In this document: piece by piece, positions 9,160 through 19,227 of the stretch
How the letters are laid out: every line of letters starts with the position of its first letter
Position numbering within the stretch: position 1 is the first letter of the stretch
Assembly: GCA_021378565.1 (NCBI GenBank)
Contig: JAACJU010000005.1
Coordinates: forward strand, 1 to 64,000
Source of the DNA: Arcobacter sp. LC1
GTDB lineage: Bacteria > Campylobacterota > Campylobacteria > Campylobacterales > Arcobacteraceae
Length of the DNA: 64,000 bases
Direction of reading: 5' to 3'
The notes under the pieces: model-generated
Database searches by the model: none
What the model was told of the DNA's origin: nothing
What the model saw: only the letters and a program-made list of their open reading frames with translations
Position numbers and translations under genes: made by a program

Positions 9160-9678
9160 TTACATTTTTTTCATAGAGTTCTTCATGGAATGTTCCATAT
9201 TGCACGCTTTGCATTTTGGAGCGTTTTTCATCTTCATCTTCATATGTCCCATAGTAATTTTTTTAACAGGCAATATCAAATCTATCATTTGAGTATTTGA
9301 AAATTTAAGATTAAGTTTTATTTTTTGCCCAGCTTTTAAAAATTTAGTTTTTAGACTAATTAGCATAATATGAAAACTACCTGATTTTAAGCTTGTAGTA
9401 GAATGTGCTTTTATAAGTATTTTTGGCACTTGATACATAGCCATCATTCCATCTTTTAGGCGTACATTGTGAAGCTCAGCAAATTTTGAAATATTACTTT
9501 TTGCACTAAGCAAATAAATATCTTTATCCGAGTTATTTTTTATAAGCATAAAAGCCGCACTTGTTTTTGCTTGTGGAGGCATTGCTCTTACATAAGCTTT
9601 ACTGATTTGTATATCACTAGCAAATAAGCTAAGTAAACTTAAACTTAAAAATATTGCAATTAATCTTATAGTTTTCAT
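9160..9678 (-). CDS. PCuAC periplasmic copper chaperone with Met/His-rich tail
   Basis: Binds Cu(I) in the periplasm and passes it to Sco or directly to a terminal oxidase. A signal peptide is clear (about residues 1-20, cleavage after LFA). The family motif H-x10-M-x21-H-x-M is perfect: it begins at the His of ELHNVRLKDG, reaches the Met of MAMYQV and ends in HIM. An extra C-terminal stretch of about 30 residues, including MGHMKMKMK and CKACNMEHSM, adds Met, His and Cys ligands and may hold further copper. It is first in the reverse cluster. Confidence 0.92.
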   Translation of the reverse strand: MKTIRLIAIFLSLSLLSLFASDIQISKAYVRAMPPQAKTSAAFMLIKNNSDKDIYLLSAKSNISKFAELHNVRLKDGMMAMYQVPKILIKAHSTTSLKSGSFHIMLISLKTKFLKAGQKIKLNLKFSNTQMIDLILPVKKITMGHMKMKMKNAPKCKACNMEHSMKNSMKKM

Positions 9679-9812
9679 TTTTTTCCTTGTGTTTTTTTGA
9701 ATTTTTCAAATCTTTTGAATCTTTCTCTTTGCTGAAAATTATTCTAGCAGTTTTTTTCTTTAACTTAGATATTATTTAAAAAATCTTTTAGGCAAATTAA
9801 TAAAAAACTAGA

Positions 9813-9818
9813 TATAAT
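9813..9818 (+). promoter_or_regulatory. ispG -10 box very close to the start codon
   Basis: TATAAT at 9813-9818 ends only five bases before the ATG at 9824. Transcription from it would start at or next to the A of the start codon, giving a leaderless mRNA. No ribosome site is seen before the ATG. Confidence 0.5.
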
Positions 9819-9823
9819 CTTTT

Positions 9824-10894
9824 ATGATAAAACGAGTTAAAACAAAAAGAATCTATGTAGGTGACGTTCCTATTGGTGACGGTGCTCCTATTGCCTTGCA
9901 GTCTATGACTTTTTCAAAAACTGCTGATGTTGAAGGAACTTTGGAGCAAATTACAAAACTTCATTTTGCAGGTGCAAATATTGTGCGTCTTGCTGTGCCA
10001 AATGAAGAAGCGGCGCTAGCTTTAGCTGAGATAAAAAAAAGAAGCCCCTTGCCCTTGGTTGCTGATATTCACTTTAATTATCGCTTAGCTTTAATAGCGG
10101 CGGAAAGTGTGGATTGTATTCGAATTAATCCTGGAAATATAGGTAGTAAAGACAGAATAAAAGAAGTAGTAAAAGCTTGTAACCAAAGAAATATTCCTAT
10201 AAGAATTGGGGTAAATTCAGGAAGCTTGGAAAAACAATTTGAAAATAAATACGGACAAAGTCCAAAAGGTATGGTTGAAAGTGCGCAGTATAATATAAAA
10301 TTACTTGAGGATTTAGATTTTACAAATTTAAAGGTTTCTTTAAAAGCAAGTGATGTGCAAAGAACGGTGGAGGCTTATACACTTTTAAGACCTTTAAATT
10401 CTTATCCTTTTCATTTAGGAGTTACTGAAGCTGGAACACTTTTTCATTCAACTATAAAATCTTCTATCGCTCTTGGAAGCTTATTTTTGCAAGGTATTGG
10501 CGATACCATGAGAGTATCAATTACGGGTGAGCTTGAAAAAGAAATAGAAGTTGCAAGAGCAATCTTAAAAGATGTGGGGATTTTAAAAGATGGATTAAAT
10601 ATCATATCTTGCCCAACTTGTGGACGGATTGAGGCTGATTTGGTATCTGCTGTTAAAGAAGTTGAAAAAAGAACAAAGCATATAAAAACTCCTTTGAATG
10701 TCTCAGTTATGGGATGTGTTGTAAATGCTTTGGGTGAGGCTAAAAATGCTGATGTTGCTATTGCTTTTGGTAAAGGCTCTGGGCTTATTATAAAAAAAGG
10801 TGAAATTATCGCTAGGCTTAAAACCAATGAATTATTGGATAGATTTATGCAAGAGATTGATATTGAAGTAGACAAAGTGAAAAATGATGGATAG
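9824..10894 (+). CDS. ispG: 4-hydroxy-3-methylbut-2-enyl diphosphate synthase
   Basis: Iron-sulfur enzyme of the MEP isoprenoid pathway that makes HMBPP from methylerythritol cyclodiphosphate. The N-terminal TIM-barrel begins [20 protein letters not shown], and the C-terminal domain has the [4Fe-4S] ligands in SCPTCGR and the third Cys in [12 protein letters not shown]. The segment NPGNIG is also typical. 356 aa is the usual bacterial length. The start is fixed by the conserved N-terminus, although a -10 box sits only five bases upstream. It overlaps dnaB by 11 bp. Confidence 0.96.
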   Translation: MIKRVKTKRIYVGDVPIGDGAPIALQSMTFSKTADVEGTLEQITKLHFAGANIVRLAVPNEEAALALAEIKKRSPLPLVADIHFNYRLALIAAESVDCIRINPGNIGSKDRIKEVVKACNQRNIPIRIGVNSGSLEKQFENKYGQSPKGMVESAQYNIKLLEDLDFTNLKVSLKASDVQRTVEAYTLLRPLNSYPFHLGVTEAGTLFHSTIKSSIALGSLFLQGIGDTMRVSITGELEKEIEVARAILKDVGILKDGLNIISCPTCGRIEADLVSAVKEVEKRTKHIKTPLNVSVMGCVVNALGEAKNADVAIAFGKGSGLIIKKGEIIARLKTNELLDRFMQEIDIEVDKVKNDG

Positions 10895-12320
10895 CGTTTA
10901 TAGTATAAATATTGAACGAGCAGTTTTAAGCTCTATTTTATTTAACCCTGAAGAGATTGAAGATGTTTTAGGGATTTTAAAATATAATGATTTTTACTTT
11001 CCAGCTCATCAAAAAATCTTCGCAGTTATGGAAAAACTTCATAAAGAAGACTTGCCTTTAGATGAAGAATTTATACGAAAAAGACTTGGCTCTAAAGATT
11101 TTGATGAAAGTGTGTTAATAGAAATTCTCTCAGCAAATCCAATCTCAAATACAAATGCCTATGTACAAGAAATAAAAGATGGGGCAATAAAAAGAGAATT
11201 AGTTTCTTTAGCAACTAGCATAAAAAATATTACAAGTGAAGATGAGCTAGGCGCTGCTGAAGCTGTTGATAGAGTGCAAAATGAGCTTTACAATATTACA
11301 ATTGATAGCGCAAATAGTGAGTTAAAAGATGGTGAAGAAGTTCTTACTAGTGCCTTAGAGTATGTAGAAAGAATGAAAAAACAAGGAGGCGAGTATTTAA
11401 CAGGTGAGACTACAGGTTTTGAAGAGTTAAATAAGAAAACAACTGGATTTAATGCTGGGGATTTAGTAATAATCGCAGCTAGACCAGCTATGGGAAAAAC
11501 TGCACTCGCTCTTAATATGGCTTTAAAAAATATTGAACTAAATAAAGGTGTTGTTATTTTTTCTCTTGAAATGCCAGCTGATCAAGTTATGCTAAGAATG
11601 TTTTCATCAAAAACATCTATACCTTTGCAATCTTTACGAAAAGGCGATTTGAAAGATAATGAATGGACTAAGCTTAATTTGGCTGTTGAGAATTTAAGAA
11701 CTAAGAAATTTTTTATCGATGATAGCGGAAGTGTAAATATTAATCAATTAAGAGCTAGGGTTAGAAAACTAGTAACCAATGATGAGAATAAAATTTCTTT
11801 AGTAATTATTGATTATCTTCAGCTTATGCAAGGAACTGGAAACAAAGATAGACACTTGGAAGTCTCAGAAATCTCAAGGGGTTTAAAAATGTTAGCAAGG
11901 GAGCTCAAAATCCCCATAATTGCCTTATCACAACTAAATAGGGGACTTGAATCAAGACCTGATAAAAGACCAATGCTTAGTGATATTAGAGAATCAGGGG
12001 CTATTGAGCAAGATGCTGATATTATTATATTTGTTTATCGTGATGATGTGTATAAAGAAAGAGATGAAAAAAGAAAAGAAAAAGAAGCTAAAGATGATGG
12101 TAAGGAATATAAATCAAAATTTAAAGAAAGCGCAATAGAAGAAGCTGAGATTATTATTGGTAAGCAAAGAAATGGGCCAATTGGAACGGTGAAATTAAAT
12201 TTTGAGAAATCTTATACCAAATTTCAAGATAAAGATAAAACTAACCCAACTTTGGAGATTATTTATAATAATATGGATACAAATAAAGATACAGACGCTC
12301 AGATGCCTGATATTTTATAA
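10884..12320 (+). CDS. dnaB: Replicative DNA helicase DnaB
   Basis: Hexameric helicase that unwinds DNA at the replication fork. An N-terminal helical domain (about 5-110) binds primase. The RecA-like domain has Walker [10 protein letters not shown] near 197-205, Walker [11 protein letters not shown] near 310 and the DnaB segment [17 protein letters not shown] Lys/Glu-rich insertion near residues 390-415 follows. 478 aa is typical and there is no intein. It overlaps ispG by 11 bp, so translation may be coupled, and pglB follows after 21 bp with its own ribosome site. Confidence 0.96.
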   Translation: MMDSVYSINIERAVLSSILFNPEEIEDVLGILKYNDFYFPAHQKIFAVMEKLHKEDLPLDEEFIRKRLGSKDFDESVLIEILSANPISNTNAYVQEIKDGAIKRELVSLATSIKNITSEDELGAAEAVDRVQNELYNITIDSANSELKDGEEVLTSALEYVERMKKQGGEYLTGETTGFEELNKKTTGFNAGDLVIIAARPAMGKTALALNMALKNIELNKGVVIFSLEMPADQVMLRMFSSKTSIPLQSLRKGDLKDNEWTKLNLAVENLRTKKFFIDDSGSVNINQLRARVRKLVTNDENKISLVIIDYLQLMQGTGNKDRHLEVSEISRGLKMLARELKIPIIALSQLNRGLESRPDKRPMLSDIRESGAIEQDADIIIFVYRDDVYKERDEKRKEKEAKDDGKEYKSKFKESAIEEAEIIIGKQRNGPIGTVKLNFEKSYTKFQDKDKTNPTLEIIYNNMDTNKDTDAQMPDIL

Positions 12321-12341
12321 AGATTATAAGGAGTTTTTAAC

Positions 12342-14519
12342 ATGCAAGAAAAGCAAAAATTAAATTTGAAGGTTTTTTTAGGACTTATTGTCCTAGCCTT
12401 TATTTTTTCAATACTTTGTAGGTATATTTGGATTTATGAGTTTCATAATGTAAAAGAATTTACTTTTCATCATTCTTTGATGCTTACTACAAATGATAGC
12501 TATTATTGGGCTCAAGGTGCAAGAGATATTATAGAACATGCTAAAAATGCTTATCTCTCTCCTATTACTTTAGCTTTGCCAAAATTAAGTGCCTTTATTT
12601 ATAAAATAACTCCATTTTCTTTGGAGCATATTATGCTTTGGATGAGTGTTGTGCTAAGCTCTTTAATAGTTGTACCTATAATGCTATTAGCTAGAACGTT
12701 AAAAATAGAAAAAGCAGGTTTTATAGCCGCACTTTTAGCTTCTATTGCGTGGAGTTATTATAACAGAACAATGGCAGGCTATTTTGATACCGATATGCTA
12801 GTTATCGTTCTTCCTATTATTTTTCTTTGGTCTTTATCTGGGGCAGTTCTAGAAAAAAAAGATTTTTATATTTTAATAACAGCTTTAGATGTACTTTTGT
12901 ATAGAACTTGGTATCCGGCAAGTTATTCTCTTGATCTTGCTTTTAGTGGTTTATTGGCAATTTTTGTAATTTATAAATATATCAAAAAAGATAATATTGT
13001 TTATTTATTAGCTTTACTTTCTTTTATCCTTCTTGCTGTGATGGGTTTTGGAATTTTAGCAAGATTAATAATCATTTTAGTTTTTTATACACTTTACAAA
13101 GAATATAAAGCAAAATTAACTCTAAAAATTACCTTTATAATATTTATTTTAGTAGTGATTGTATTTTTACTAAGCGGAGGTTTAAATCCTGTTTATAACA
13201 AGCTTGAAACTTATGTTTTTGGTAGAAATGTTTTGCAAACAGATGTTGGATTGAAACTTCACTTTTTCGCTGTAATTCAAACGATAAAAGAAGCTAGCCA
13301 TATGAGTTTTAAAATCTTTGCAAGTAGAATTAGCGGTTCAATTCCTACTTTTGTTTTAGCTCTTATTGGTTATGTTTTACTTTTATATAGATTTAGAATT
13401 TTACTTTTTTCACTTCCACTATTAGGACTTGGAATTTTATCACTTACTGGGGGACTTAGATTTACTATTTACGCTGTGCCTGTTTGTGCTTTAGGGCTTG
13501 GATTTTTGATAGTTTGGATTTCAAGCTATATAAAAACTAAAAAATCATCTCAAGACGCTTTAATGTCAAAACTTCGTTATATATTTTTAACTCTTGCTAC
13601 TTTGGCTATTTTAGCTCCAAATATTATGCATATTTATGCCTATAAATCTGCCACAGTTTTTACACATGATGAGGTTAGAGTCTTAGATAAATTAAAAAAA
13701 GTTTCAAATAAAGATGATTACGCTGTGTCTTGGTGGGATTATGGATATCCTTTAAGATATTTTGCTGGTGTTAAAACTATAGCTGATGGGGGTATTCATG
13801 GTGGTGATGTTAATTATTTATTATCATATATTCTTACAAATCCACAAGATATTGGGGCTAAATTAGCAAGGTTGGATGTAAAATATACAGATGCAAGATA
13901 CAGAAAAAACCTACAAGCAAATCTTGATGGAACAAGTGATGCTAGAAGAAAATTAAAGCCTTTAATAGAAAAGATGACTATAAAATATGGCTTTAAGGAT
14001 ACGAATAAATTTATATCTTATTTAAAAACGAATACAGATACGATAAAAAATAAAAGAAGAATATTTTTATATCTTCCAAATCGTATGCTAAATATATTGC
14101 CAACTATTGAGCTTTTTTCAAACCTTGACTTAATGACAGGTAAAAAAAATACTTCATCATTTTTCTATCAAAGCGAGAATTACAAAGAAGATAACGATAC
14201 TATAAATTTAGGCTCAGGTATTAAAATACTAAAAAAACAAGGTATTTTGCAAGTAAGAAAACAACAAGTATTTATTAAAAATTTTGCAATAACAAGTTAT
14301 GATAAAAAAATGAATTTACATACAAATATACAACAAATACACAAAGATGGAGTCTTGTCAGTCATTTATATGAAAAACTATCATAAATTTTTAGTCTTGA
14401 ATGATAAATTATATAATTCTTTATATATACAACTTTTTGTTTTGGAGCAATATGATAAAGATTTATTTGTGCCTGTAGTGCTAAATCCTTTGGCTAAAGT
14501 TTATAGATTAAAAGACTAA
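12342..14519 (+). CDS. pglB: Oligosaccharyltransferase PglB (STT3 family)
   Basis: Inner-membrane enzyme that transfers a lipid-linked glycan to Asn in D/E-x-N-x-S/T sequons on the periplasmic side. The N-terminal half has about 13 membrane segments and includes the acidic loop TNDSYYWAQGARD. The periplasmic half holds the catalytic/sequon-binding motif WWDYGYP at about residues 463-469. 725 aa is typical for campylobacter PglB. In C. jejuni this gene lies inside the pgl locus. Here none of the other pgl genes is next to it; dnaB is upstream and a pseudopilin-like gene and pgi follow. A single-subunit enzyme is expected. Confidence 0.94.
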   Translation: MQEKQKLNLKVFLGLIVLAFIFSILCRYIWIYEFHNVKEFTFHHSLMLTTNDSYYWAQGARDIIEHAKNAYLSPITLALPKLSAFIYKITPFSLEHIMLWMSVVLSSLIVVPIMLLARTLKIEKAGFIAALLASIAWSYYNRTMAGYFDTDMLVIVLPIIFLWSLSGAVLEKKDFYILITALDVLLYRTWYPASYSLDLAFSGLLAIFVIYKYIKKDNIVYLLALLSFILLAVMGFGILARLIIILVFYTLYKEYKAKLTLKITFIIFILVVIVFLLSGGLNPVYNKLETYVFGRNVLQTDVGLKLHFFAVIQTIKEASHMSFKIFASRISGSIPTFVLALIGYVLLLYRFRILLFSLPLLGLGILSLTGGLRFTIYAVPVCALGLGFLIVWISSYIKTKKSSQDALMSKLRYIFLTLATLAILAPNIMHIYAYKSATVFTHDEVRVLDKLKKVSNKDDYAVSWWDYGYPLRYFAGVKTIADGGIHGGDVNYLLSYILTNPQDIGAKLARLDVKYTDARYRKNLQANLDGTSDARRKLKPLIEKMTIKYGFKDTNKFISYLKTNTDTIKNKRRIFLYLPNRMLNILPTIELFSNLDLMTGKKNTSSFFYQSENYKEDNDTINLGSGIKILKKQGILQVRKQQVFIKNFAITSYDKKMNLHTNIQQIHKDGVLSVIYMKNYHKFLVLNDKLYNSLYIQLFVLEQYDKDLFVPVVLNPLAKVYRLKD

Positions 14520-14534
14520 AAAATAGGAGCTAAA

Positions 14535-14942
14535 ATGCGTTTTTCTAAAGCTTTTTCTTTGCTTGAGCTTATTTTCGTACTTGTAATTATTGGAATTATC
14601 GCAGGCATTGGAATTCCAAAATTACTAGCCACTAAAGATTTTGCAAAAGCCACCAGTATTAAGCAAGATACAAAAAGTATAATATCAGCTATTAGAACGC
14701 ATTATTTATTAAATTCTAGCCTTAATAAAATATCAGATGTAATAGAGCTAAATCCTAAAATTTGGGATATTAAAGATAAAAAAGTAGAATTTATAGATAA
14801 AAAACCTTGTCTTAGTATAGAAATAAAAAGTAATCTTAATAGCCCTAGTTTAGTTCTAAGCATTAATCAAAATGCTGGTGATATTTGCACCAAATTAGTG
14901 CAAAGTGGCTTAGTGTCAAAAACATATGATTTAGGAGAATAA
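14535..14942 (+). CDS. Type IV pilin-like/pseudopilin protein
   Basis: The N-terminus is a class III signal: a short basic leader (MRFSKA), then FSLLELIFVLVIIGIIAGIG, with Phe as +1, Glu at +5 and a long hydrophobic helix. The residue before the cleavage point is Ala, not the more common Gly. The rest (about 100 aa) is a small globular domain with two Cys near residues 94 and 117. It resembles GspG/PilE-type subunits of type II secretion or DNA-uptake machinery, but the exact role is unknown. It lies 15 bp after pglB and 1 bp before pgi. Confidence 0.8.
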   Translation: MRFSKAFSLLELIFVLVIIGIIAGIGIPKLLATKDFAKATSIKQDTKSIISAIRTHYLLNSSLNKISDVIELNPKIWDIKDKKVEFIDKKPCLSIEIKSNLNSPSLVLSINQNAGDICTKLVQSGLVSKTYDLGE

Positions 14943-14943
14943 G

Positions 14944-16158
14944 GTGTTAGAAAATATTCAATACTTTGCAAAATATAAAGAAAATCCTCTTTTATTTAAA
15001 ACAATTTTAGAGCAAAGTAAAGAGGGTGCTTATTATTGCTTGCCTGATACAAACGAGGCAGATATTTTAAATATTATAGATTTTGCAAAAAAAGTTAAAA
15101 AAAATAATATTGCCTTATTAGGAATTGGTGGAAGTGCTTTGGGTGCAAGGGCAGTTTATAATTTTTTGAAATATTCAAATAAATTCTCTAGAAGTATTTG
15201 TTTTTTGGAAAGTACAGATCCTGTTTTATTAAATGCATCTTTAGAAAAAATAGATTTTGATGATACACTTTTTTTGCTTATTTCAAAATCAGGATCAACT
15301 ATTGAGACCATGTCAATTTTTAAATATCTTTTATCTAAACTAGAATTATCACAAGAAAATTTTGCTTTTATTAGTGACAAAGATTCACCGCTTGATAAAT
15401 TAGCACAAAAACACAAAATAAATTTTTTTGAAATTCCTAAAAATGTAGGAGGAAGATTTTCAGTTTTAAGTGCAGTTGGACTTGTGCCTTTGGCATTGCT
15501 TGGAGTTGACATAAAAGCCTTACTGAGGGGTGCTAAAGAAGTTAAAGATGAGTTTTTTTCTTGCGGAGAGATTTATACTAAACTTATATCAAAAGCAAGA
15601 TTTTATGTTAAAAATTCAAATAAAATAAATATTAATTGTTTATTTTCGTATTCAGAAGTTTTTAGATCTTTCAACGCTTGGTATGTTCAGCTTTGGGGCG
15701 AGAGCCTTGGGAAAAAACAAATTCACTCAGATTTAAATGTTGGTTTAACTCCTATTGGCTTGATTGGGCCTAGTGATCAGCATTCCTTTTTGCAACTTAT
15801 TATGCAAGGAAAAAGGGATAAAAGTGTTAGCTTTATTAAGATTAAAGATTTTAAATCTAAGCTTAAAATTCCTGATATTAATATTGAATTCAATGAAGAC
15901 TTAAATTTTATAAATTCTTTGAGTTTTTCTAAGCTTATAAATTTGCAAGCTGATTCAATTATACAGTCCTTAAAAGCCAATGCTGATATAGCTTTGGATA
16001 TTTTAGAAATCCCTAGGGTTGATGAACCTTCCATTGGAATGCTTTTTTATTATTATGAATTACTTACTAGTTTGGTGGCAATTTTGTTTGATATTAATGC
16101 TTACAATCAACCAGGTGTTGAAGATGGAAAGAAAATTTTGAGATCTTATTTTGATTAA
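14944..16158 (+). CDS. pgi: Glucose-6-phosphate isomerase, short epsilon-type
   Basis: Interconverts glucose-6-phosphate and fructose-6-phosphate. The SIS-domain segment GIGGSALGARAVYNF is near residues 61-75, ISKSGSTIETM near 119, and NVGGRFSVLSAVGLVPLAL is the family signature. The C-terminus has the Lys-containing QPGVEDGKK. At 404 aa it is the short form seen in Campylobacter rather than the 550-residue enterobacterial form. The start codon is GTG, one base after the preceding stop. It overlaps gmhB by 8 bp. In campylobacters that cannot use glucose this enzyme works in gluconeogenesis toward sugar precursors, which fits its place before heptose genes. Confidence 0.94.
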   Translation: MLENIQYFAKYKENPLLFKTILEQSKEGAYYCLPDTNEADILNIIDFAKKVKKNNIALLGIGGSALGARAVYNFLKYSNKFSRSICFLESTDPVLLNASLEKIDFDDTLFLLISKSGSTIETMSIFKYLLSKLELSQENFAFISDKDSPLDKLAQKHKINFFEIPKNVGGRFSVLSAVGLVPLALLGVDIKALLRGAKEVKDEFFSCGEIYTKLISKARFYVKNSNKININCLFSYSEVFRSFNAWYVQLWGESLGKKQIHSDLNVGLTPIGLIGPSDQHSFLQLIMQGKRDKSVSFIKIKDFKSKLKIPDINIEFNEDLNFINSLSFSKLINLQADSIIQSLKANADIALDILEIPRVDEPSIGMLFYYYELLTSLVAILFDINAYNQPGVEDGKKILRSYFD

Positions 16159-16681
16159 AAAAGCAATTTTTTTAGATAGAGATGGGATTATAAATATTGA
16201 TAAAGGATATGTTTATAAAATAGAAGATTTTGAGTTTTGTGAAGATATTTTTGACACTTTAAAATACTTGAAAGACTTAGGATATTTACTTTTTATTATC
16301 ACAAATCAATCAGGTATAAATAGAAAATATTACAGCGAGAATGATTTTTTAAAGCTCACAAAATATATGCTAAATGAACTTAAAAATAAAAATATCAATA
16401 TTTTAGATGTCCAGTTTTGCCCTCATACGCCTAGCCAAAATTGTGAGTGTAGAAAACCAAAGACTAAAATGATAGAAAATATTTTACAAAAATACCCTAA
16501 AATTGACTTAAATAACTCATGGCTTATTGGAGATAAGGACTCAGATATTAATTGTGCAAAAAATGCAAAAATCAAAAATACTATTTTGTTTAAAAGTAAA
16601 GATTTTGCTAAGGATTTACACTCAGCCCCAAGTTTTTGCATAAGTAATTTGAGAGAAATAAAAAGCATTATATTGTTGTAA
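16151..16681 (+). CDS. gmhB: D-glycero-D-manno-heptose 1,7-bisphosphate phosphatase
   Basis: HAD-superfamily phosphatase that removes the C7 phosphate of heptose bisphosphate in ADP-heptose synthesis. The HAD motif DRDGIIN begins at residue 9, with the nucleophile Asp9 and Asp11. A zinc-binding group FCPHTPSQNCECRKPK follows near 95-110, then GDKDSDINCAKNA. 176 aa is normal. TTG is the only start that keeps the N-terminal FLDRDG in place; it lies inside the last codons of pgi. It opens the heptose block with hldD, hldE and gmhA. Confidence 0.93.
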   Translation: MIKKAIFLDRDGIINIDKGYVYKIEDFEFCEDIFDTLKYLKDLGYLLFIITNQSGINRKYYSENDFLKLTKYMLNELKNKNINILDVQFCPHTPSQNCECRKPKTKMIENILQKYPKIDLNNSWLIGDKDSDINCAKNAKIKNTILFKSKDFAKDLHSAPSFCISNLREIKSIILL

Positions 16682-16725
16682 TGATTTTTAAGATAAAATA
16701 AGCTAAATACTAGCTAGGATAATAA

Positions 16726-17736
16726 ATGCCCGAAAAACAAGATTTTTCAGATAAAACTATTTTAATCACAGGTGCTGGAGGTTTTATAGGCTCAGCCCTT
16801 TGTTTTTATTTTCAAGAGAATTTTCCTAAAGCTAAAATAATAGCCATAGATTGCTTTAGAAATAATGAATATTTTTCAAATGGAAACCTAAAAGCACTAG
16901 GGCATTTTAAAAATCTTCTAGGTTTTAAAGGTTTGCTTTTAAGCGGAAATATAAATGACAAAACACTTTTGAAAAAACTAGAAAATGAATATAAATTTGA
17001 TTATATTTTTCACCAAGCTGCAATCTCAGATACTACAGTTAAAGAGCAAGCTTGTATGCTTCAAATAAATGTAAATGCTTACGAAGATTTATTGAAAATT
17101 GCTATTAAACACAAGGCAAATATTGTCTATGCAAGTTCAGCTGCTGTTTATGGAGATGCATCTTCGCCTCAAAGTTTAGGAAGCGAAGCACCTCAAAATA
17201 TATATGGTTTTTCAAAGCTTATGATGGACAATATAAGTTATGAATATTTAAAAAATGATTTAGATATTTCAATTGTTGGGCTAAGATATTTCAATGTTTA
17301 TGGAAAAGGTGAGTTTTACAAAGGCAAAACTGCTTCAACCGTTTTACAATTTGCTCACCAAATTTTGGCTAAAAAAGCACCTAAACTTTTTGAAAATTCA
17401 GATAAGATTTTTAGAGATTTTGTTTATATAAAAGATGTTGTGAAGGCAAATATTTTAGGCGCAAACCCAAAAAAATCTGGAGTTTACAATATTGGCACGG
17501 CAGTTGCTAGAAGTTTTCAAGATATTGCTGATATTTTGCAAGCCAAGCTTGGCACAACTTATAATTGTGAATATATTCCAAATCCTTATCTTGGACAATA
17601 TCAATTTTTTACTCAAGCGGATATTGTTCAAAGTGAGCAAAATTTAGGCTTTTCTCCAAGCTTTTCTTTAGAAGATGGAATAAGCGATTATTTAGAAGAA
17701 ATTAAAAGACTATTTGATAAAGAGATGAAAAAATAA
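16726..17736 (+). CDS. hldD: ADP-L-glycero-D-manno-heptose 6-epimerase
   Basis: Short-chain dehydrogenase/reductase family epimerase making the final ADP-L,D-heptose used in the lipooligosaccharide core. The NAD(P) motif GAGGFIGSAL is near residues 16-25. The catalytic Tyr and Lys are in YGFSKLMMDN, and the family segment RYFNVYGKGEFYKGKTAST is intact. 336 aa is a little longer at the N-terminus than usual (about 310-320). AGGA precedes the ATG. The stop overlaps the first base of hldE. Confidence 0.94.
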   Translation: MPEKQDFSDKTILITGAGGFIGSALCFYFQENFPKAKIIAIDCFRNNEYFSNGNLKALGHFKNLLGFKGLLLSGNINDKTLLKKLENEYKFDYIFHQAAISDTTVKEQACMLQINVNAYEDLLKIAIKHKANIVYASSAAVYGDASSPQSLGSEAPQNIYGFSKLMMDNISYEYLKNDLDISIVGLRYFNVYGKGEFYKGKTASTVLQFAHQILAKKAPKLFENSDKIFRDFVYIKDVVKANILGANPKKSGVYNIGTAVARSFQDIADILQAKLGTTYNCEYIPNPYLGQYQFFTQADIVQSEQNLGFSPSFSLEDGISDYLEEIKRLFDKEMKK

Positions 17737-19226
17737 TGCTAGAATTTACTAATGCTAGAAATAAGCAAGCTAAGATTTTAGTCCTAGGTGATTTGATGAT
17801 TGACCATTATTTATGGGGGACTTGTGATAGAATTTCTCCTGAAGCGCCTGTGCAAGTTGTGGATATCAAAAATGAAACTGCACTTTTGGGTGGTGCTGGA
17901 AATGTAGTAAATAATTTATTAGCACTTGAAGCAAAAGTTCATGTTATTAGTGTTTTAGGATTTGATGAAATAGCAAAAGAACTTAGTGCTTTGCTAGGCA
18001 AAAATGAAAATATTTCTTTTGATTTAATTCAAGAAGAGGATAGAAAAAGCTCAAAAAAATCAAGAGTAATGGCCTCACATTCACAAATTTTAAGATTTGA
18101 CAATGAAAGCAAAGAAAATATAAACAAGACAAGTGAAGAAAAAGTTTTGGAATGTTTTAAGGCTTGCTTGGATGATTATGATTTAGTTTTATTATCAGAT
18201 TATGGAAAAGGTGTTTTAACAAAAGCACTTTTAAAAGATATTCTTATATTTGCAAAAACTAAAAATAAAAAAGTTTTAATTGATCCTAAGGGGAAAGATT
18301 TTGTTAAATATAAAGGTGCTTATTTATTAACTCCGAATAAAAAAGAGGCAGAGTTAGTTTGTGATTTTGAAATAAGAAATAAAGAAAGTTTAGAACATGC
18401 ACTTAAAAAAATCAAAGATTTAGCAGAACTTGAAAAATCATTAATAACATTAAGTGAAGATGGAATTGGACTTTATGATGGCAAAAAAGTCCAAACTTGC
18501 AAATCTTTAGCCTTAGAGGTTTATGATGTGACAGGTGCTGGAGATACTGTTTTAGCAGCTCTTGGGTTTTATCTTTGCTTTGATGATGATATTTTATCTG
18601 CAATTAATTTTGCAAATTTAGCAGCTGGAGTTGTTGTAGCTAAATTAGGAAGTGCAAGTGCAAATTTAGATGAAATTCGAACTTATCAAGAAAATATATC
18701 TAAAGAACATATAGAAAATAGTATTAAAAGCTTAAAAGAGTTAGCTAAGATTACCAAAAGGCTAAAAAAAGCCAAGCAAAAAATAGTTTTTACAAATGGT
18801 TGTTTTGATATACTTCATAAAGGACATATTTCATATTTGCAAAAAGCGAAAAGTTTTGGTGATATTTTGATTATCGGTTTAAATTGTGATGCTTCAGTTA
18901 GGCGTCTAAAAGGAAATACTAGACCAATAAATTGCCAAGATGACAGAGCATTTTGCTTAGGCGCTTTGGAGAGTGTTGATTATGTGGTTATTTTTGGTGA
19001 AGATACTCCACTTAAATTAATAGAAACACTAAAACCTGATGTGCTTGTGAAAGGTGGAGACTATAAAAATAAAAATGTAGTTGGTAGTGAGCTAGTTTCT
19101 GACCTTCGTTTGGTTGATTTTGTTGATGGAAAAAGTACAACTTCAATCATAGAAAAAATAGGGCACTTAGAACATTCGAGCAATAGAGAAAATACAGCAA
19201 ACAAAGAAAATACAAAAAAGGAATAA
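17736..19226 (+). CDS. hldE: Bifunctional heptose-7-phosphate kinase/heptose-1-phosphate adenylyltransferase
   Basis: Two-domain enzyme. The N-terminal PfkB-type kinase (about 1-315) phosphorylates heptose-7-phosphate at C1; it contains [11 protein letters not shown] and the anion-hole [13 protein letters not shown]. The C-terminal nucleotidyltransferase (about 345-485) adds AMP and has [17 protein letters not shown]. The last 20 residues are a low-complexity Asn/Glu/Lys tail. 496 aa is close to the usual 460-480. It overlaps hldD by one base and is followed after 1 bp by gmhA. Confidence 0.95.
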   Translation: MLEFTNARNKQAKILVLGDLMIDHYLWGTCDRISPEAPVQVVDIKNETALLGGAGNVVNNLLALEAKVHVISVLGFDEIAKELSALLGKNENISFDLIQEEDRKSSKKSRVMASHSQILRFDNESKENINKTSEEKVLECFKACLDDYDLVLLSDYGKGVLTKALLKDILIFAKTKNKKVLIDPKGKDFVKYKGAYLLTPNKKEAELVCDFEIRNKESLEHALKKIKDLAELEKSLITLSEDGIGLYDGKKVQTCKSLALEVYDVTGAGDTVLAALGFYLCFDDDILSAINFANLAAGVVVAKLGSASANLDEIRTYQENISKEHIENSIKSLKELAKITKRLKKAKQKIVFTNGCFDILHKGHISYLQKAKSFGDILIIGLNCDASVRRLKGNTRPINCQDDRAFCLGALESVDYVVIFGEDTPLKLIETLKPDVLVKGGDYKNKNVVGSELVSDLRLVDFVDGKSTTSIIEKIGHLEHSSNRENTANKENTKKE

Positions 19227-19227
19227 T

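Noticed and set aside
10444-10875. Reverse 143-codon open frame inside ispG
   Set aside because: Antisense to conserved ispG motifs; explained as a shadow frame.
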